Assembly (NCBI RefSeq): GCF_001540865.1
Contig: NC_033636.1
Coordinates: forward strand, 1,773,197 to 1,837,196
DNA length: 64,000 bases
Direction of reading: 5' to 3'
DNA from: Ananas comosus
Taxonomy: Eukaryota > Streptophyta > Magnoliopsida > Poales > Bromeliaceae
Part shown: piece by piece, positions 62,338 through 64,000 of the stretch
How positions within the stretch are numbered: position 1 is the first letter of the stretch
How the letters are laid out: the number at the start of each line of letters is the position of its first letter
Notes under the pieces: generated by a model
What the model was told of the DNA's origin: nothing
Seen by the model: only the letters and a program-made list of their open reading frames with translations
The model's database searches: none
Translations under genes and position numbers: made by a program

Positions 62338-62883
62338 TTAACCCAGGGGAGCGGATGTATCATCCGATGCATCAGTTTCTGTCCTTGGTGGAACAGAGAT
62401 CAGGCGGTTAATTACACCATGGTACTCTTCAATGGCATGGCATATCTTGATCCGTTCAGTCACGAACTTACTTACCTGTGCAAGTGTAGCGACATAGCAA
62501 TTCTTCATAAAGTTATACTCTTGAACCAAGCTGTTGTAGTGTGCAAATAGCACAGCATACTCTGTGGCTAGATGATTGTATAGATTTTTATAAAAGATAC
62601 TTTCATTGTAATTTACATCTTTCACTTGCAAATCAAATTCTTCGACCATCCTCTTAATAGTAAGGCGAGCAGCATCTTGTTTAGATGTAGCAGATGTGGA
62701 GGATTGTGCCCCCCAACATCGTACCATTTTAACTATAGATTCATTCCGTGGAATCGAAAGATCTATATATGCGAGGTAAGTCCCCTCTGCAGCAGGAGTG
62801 ACAACACACTGTGGTGTCTCCATTTGCAGCTGATCACAAATCTCAAGCAATAATGTAAGGTAAGAAAGTTGGACGGTCGACAT
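62338..62883 (-). CDS. Uncharacterised plant protein with dsRBM-like domain and helical tail
   Basis: From ATG at 62883 (MSTVQLSYLTLLLEIC) to TGA at 62338: 181 aa, intact. Residues about 4-84 follow the double-stranded-RNA-binding fold pattern: a first helix, three beta strands (CVVTPA, YLAYIDLSI, SIVKMVRCWG), then SATSKQDAARLTIKRMVEEF, the typical second helix with the SK..AAR motif. Residues 85-160 are helical and coiled-coil-like. The open frame runs further upstream to 63084 in hydrophobic low-complexity sequence. A strong acceptor (CTCTCTTTTGCAG) ends eight bases before this ATG, so an upstream non-coding or coding exon is likely. The role is unknown. RNA binding is inference. Confidence 0.6.
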   Translation of the reverse strand: MSTVQLSYLTLLLEICDQLQMETPQCVVTPAAEGTYLAYIDLSIPRNESIVKMVRCWGAQSSTSATSKQDAARLTIKRMVEEFDLQVKDVNYNESIFYKNLYNHLATEYAVLFAHYNSLVQEYNFMKNCYVATLAQVSKFVTERIKICHAIEEYHGVINRLISVPPRTETDASDDTSAPLG

Positions 62884-63109
62884 AGAAGAAGCTGCAAAAG
62901 AGAGGGGGAAAAAAGGGTAAGGAGATGTAAAAGGGTAAGTCATTAAAAGCGTACTGATAAAAGAATAAAATAACATGTGAGGAGAAATAGATATCGAAAA
63001 CAAAGACATGAGTAGTAAAAAAACAAAACCAAAAAATAAAGATATCAGTAGTAAAAGAAACCAAAAATACGAAAAATTTTTCAAAGTAATGGCATGAGCA
63101 AGTAATCTT

Positions 63110-63880
63110 CAAGGCTCGGGTAATATAGGCAACTAATTTATGCCATGGAAGGAGGCACATAACAGGATTGACCAACTTAAAAACAACAAGTGGTTGCCTA
63201 TGATAAGACGGTCGAAAATTCTTTACAAAATTTTGCATCATTTATTTGTTTTTGCTTGCTTATCATCATTATTTTATGCCATGAAAAGAGGCATGCAAGA
63301 GAATTGATCATTCGTGGAAAGAAGTACCTCGCACCAATCATTTTTTAAATAGTAAGTGGTTGCCTATGATAAGGCCATCCAAACTTGATATTCAAAATTT
63401 TGCAATTATTTATTTTCTTACCAATCAATTTTTAAATAGTAAGTGGTGAACATATAGTAAGGGCATCCAAAGTTGGTATTCAATATTTTGCAAATATTTT
63501 GTTTTTTTATCATCATTGTTTCACCAATCAATTTTTAAATAGTAAGTGGTTGCCTATAATAAGGCCATCCAAACTTTATATTCAAAATTTTGCAATTATT
63601 TGTTTCCTTACCAATCAATTTTTAAATAATAAGTGGTGAACTTATAGTAAGGCCATCCAAACTTGGTATTCAATATTTTATAATTATTTGTTTCCTTATC
63701 ATCATTATCTTATGCCATGAAAAGAGGCATGCAAGAGAATTGATCATTCATGGAAAGAAGTACTTCTTACCAATTAATTTTAAAACAGTAAGTGGTTGCC
63801 TATGATAAAGCCATCCAATTTAAAATTAGTAAGTGGTTCCCTATCATAAGGCCGTCCAAGCTTGCTGTTTACTACTTGCC
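63110..63880. repeat. Nested tandem repeats upstream of the dsRBM-like gene
   Basis: AGTAAGTGGTtgcc/gaac-type units recur at 63351, 63438, 63541, 63629, 63787 and 63828 (spacing about 41-158). A larger unit starting ATGAAAAGAGGCATGC recurs at 63281 and 63717 (period about 436). Confidence 0.85.
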
Positions 63881-64000
63881 TATCATCATTACCTAGAAGA
63901 CCCGCGAAAATAAAACATCAGTTGAAAAAGGGGGGGTGGACAGTAAAGCCAAAGTCATGGTAAAGGAAGAAAGAACACACAGAAAAAAAGGCATGTTGAA
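63881..64000. other. Window edge
   Basis: No feature seen. Confidence 0.4.

Noticed and set aside
1..64000. tRNA, rRNA, CRISPR arrays and known plant microRNA precursors
   Set aside because: I looked for tRNA box B words, repeat-spacer arrays and common conserved microRNA sequences and found none that hold up.

Overview
The window is nuclear DNA of a flowering plant. It has intron-containing genes with GT-AG splice sites, AT-rich intergenic DNA, many plant transposon families (TRIM and LTR remnants, hAT, PIF/Harbinger, MULE-like and CACTA-like MITEs, Helitron ends) and a nuclear gene for a chloroplast NDH subunit. The GC-rich first exon of that gene and the transposon mix would suit a monocot, but I cannot prove this. 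One 25-N gap and several single Ns show a draft assembly.

Layout. 0.9-5.7 kb (minus): a complete 11-exon subtilase gene of the SBT5 / CO2-response secreted protease type (774 aa). 6-14 kb: intergenic DNA with a MULE-like MITE, an LTR remnant, a perfect 40-bp tandem repeat and a PIF/Harbinger MITE. 14.5-22.3 kb (minus): a probable Helitron carrying fragments of a beta-cyanoalanine synthase gene and an ankyrin-repeat gene, the latter interrupted by a solo LTR. 22.7-36.8 kb: nested repeats (TRIM-like elements, hAT elements, a palindrome, a 1-kb duplication with a LINE-like insertion) and a 6-kb stretch around the N gap that looks like a noisy false duplication. 37-39 kb: MITE and promoter DNA. 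40.7-43.5 kb (plus): a complete lipid phosphate phosphatase (LPP2-type) gene, 317 aa. 46.3-55.5 kb (plus): a two-exon CRR3-like NDH gene, 168 aa, with an 8.7-kb intron. That intron holds an intact TRIM and, on the opposite strand, a block of overlapping ORFs laid out like the 5' half of a plant pararetrovirus. 56.7-61.8 kb: CACTA-like and GC-rich remnants, then a decayed replication protein A-like gene next to a Helitron-like 3' hairpin, with an internal tandem duplication. 62.3-62.9 kb (minus): an intact small ORF with a dsRBM-like domain. 63.1-63.9 kb: tandem repeats.

The three conserved genes act separately: a secreted protease in the cell wall, a membrane phosphatidate phosphatase, and an assembly subunit of the chloroplast NDH complex. 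They do not form a functional cluster. All exon joins were read by eye from splice sites and family resemblance. No similarity search or transcript evidence was available.
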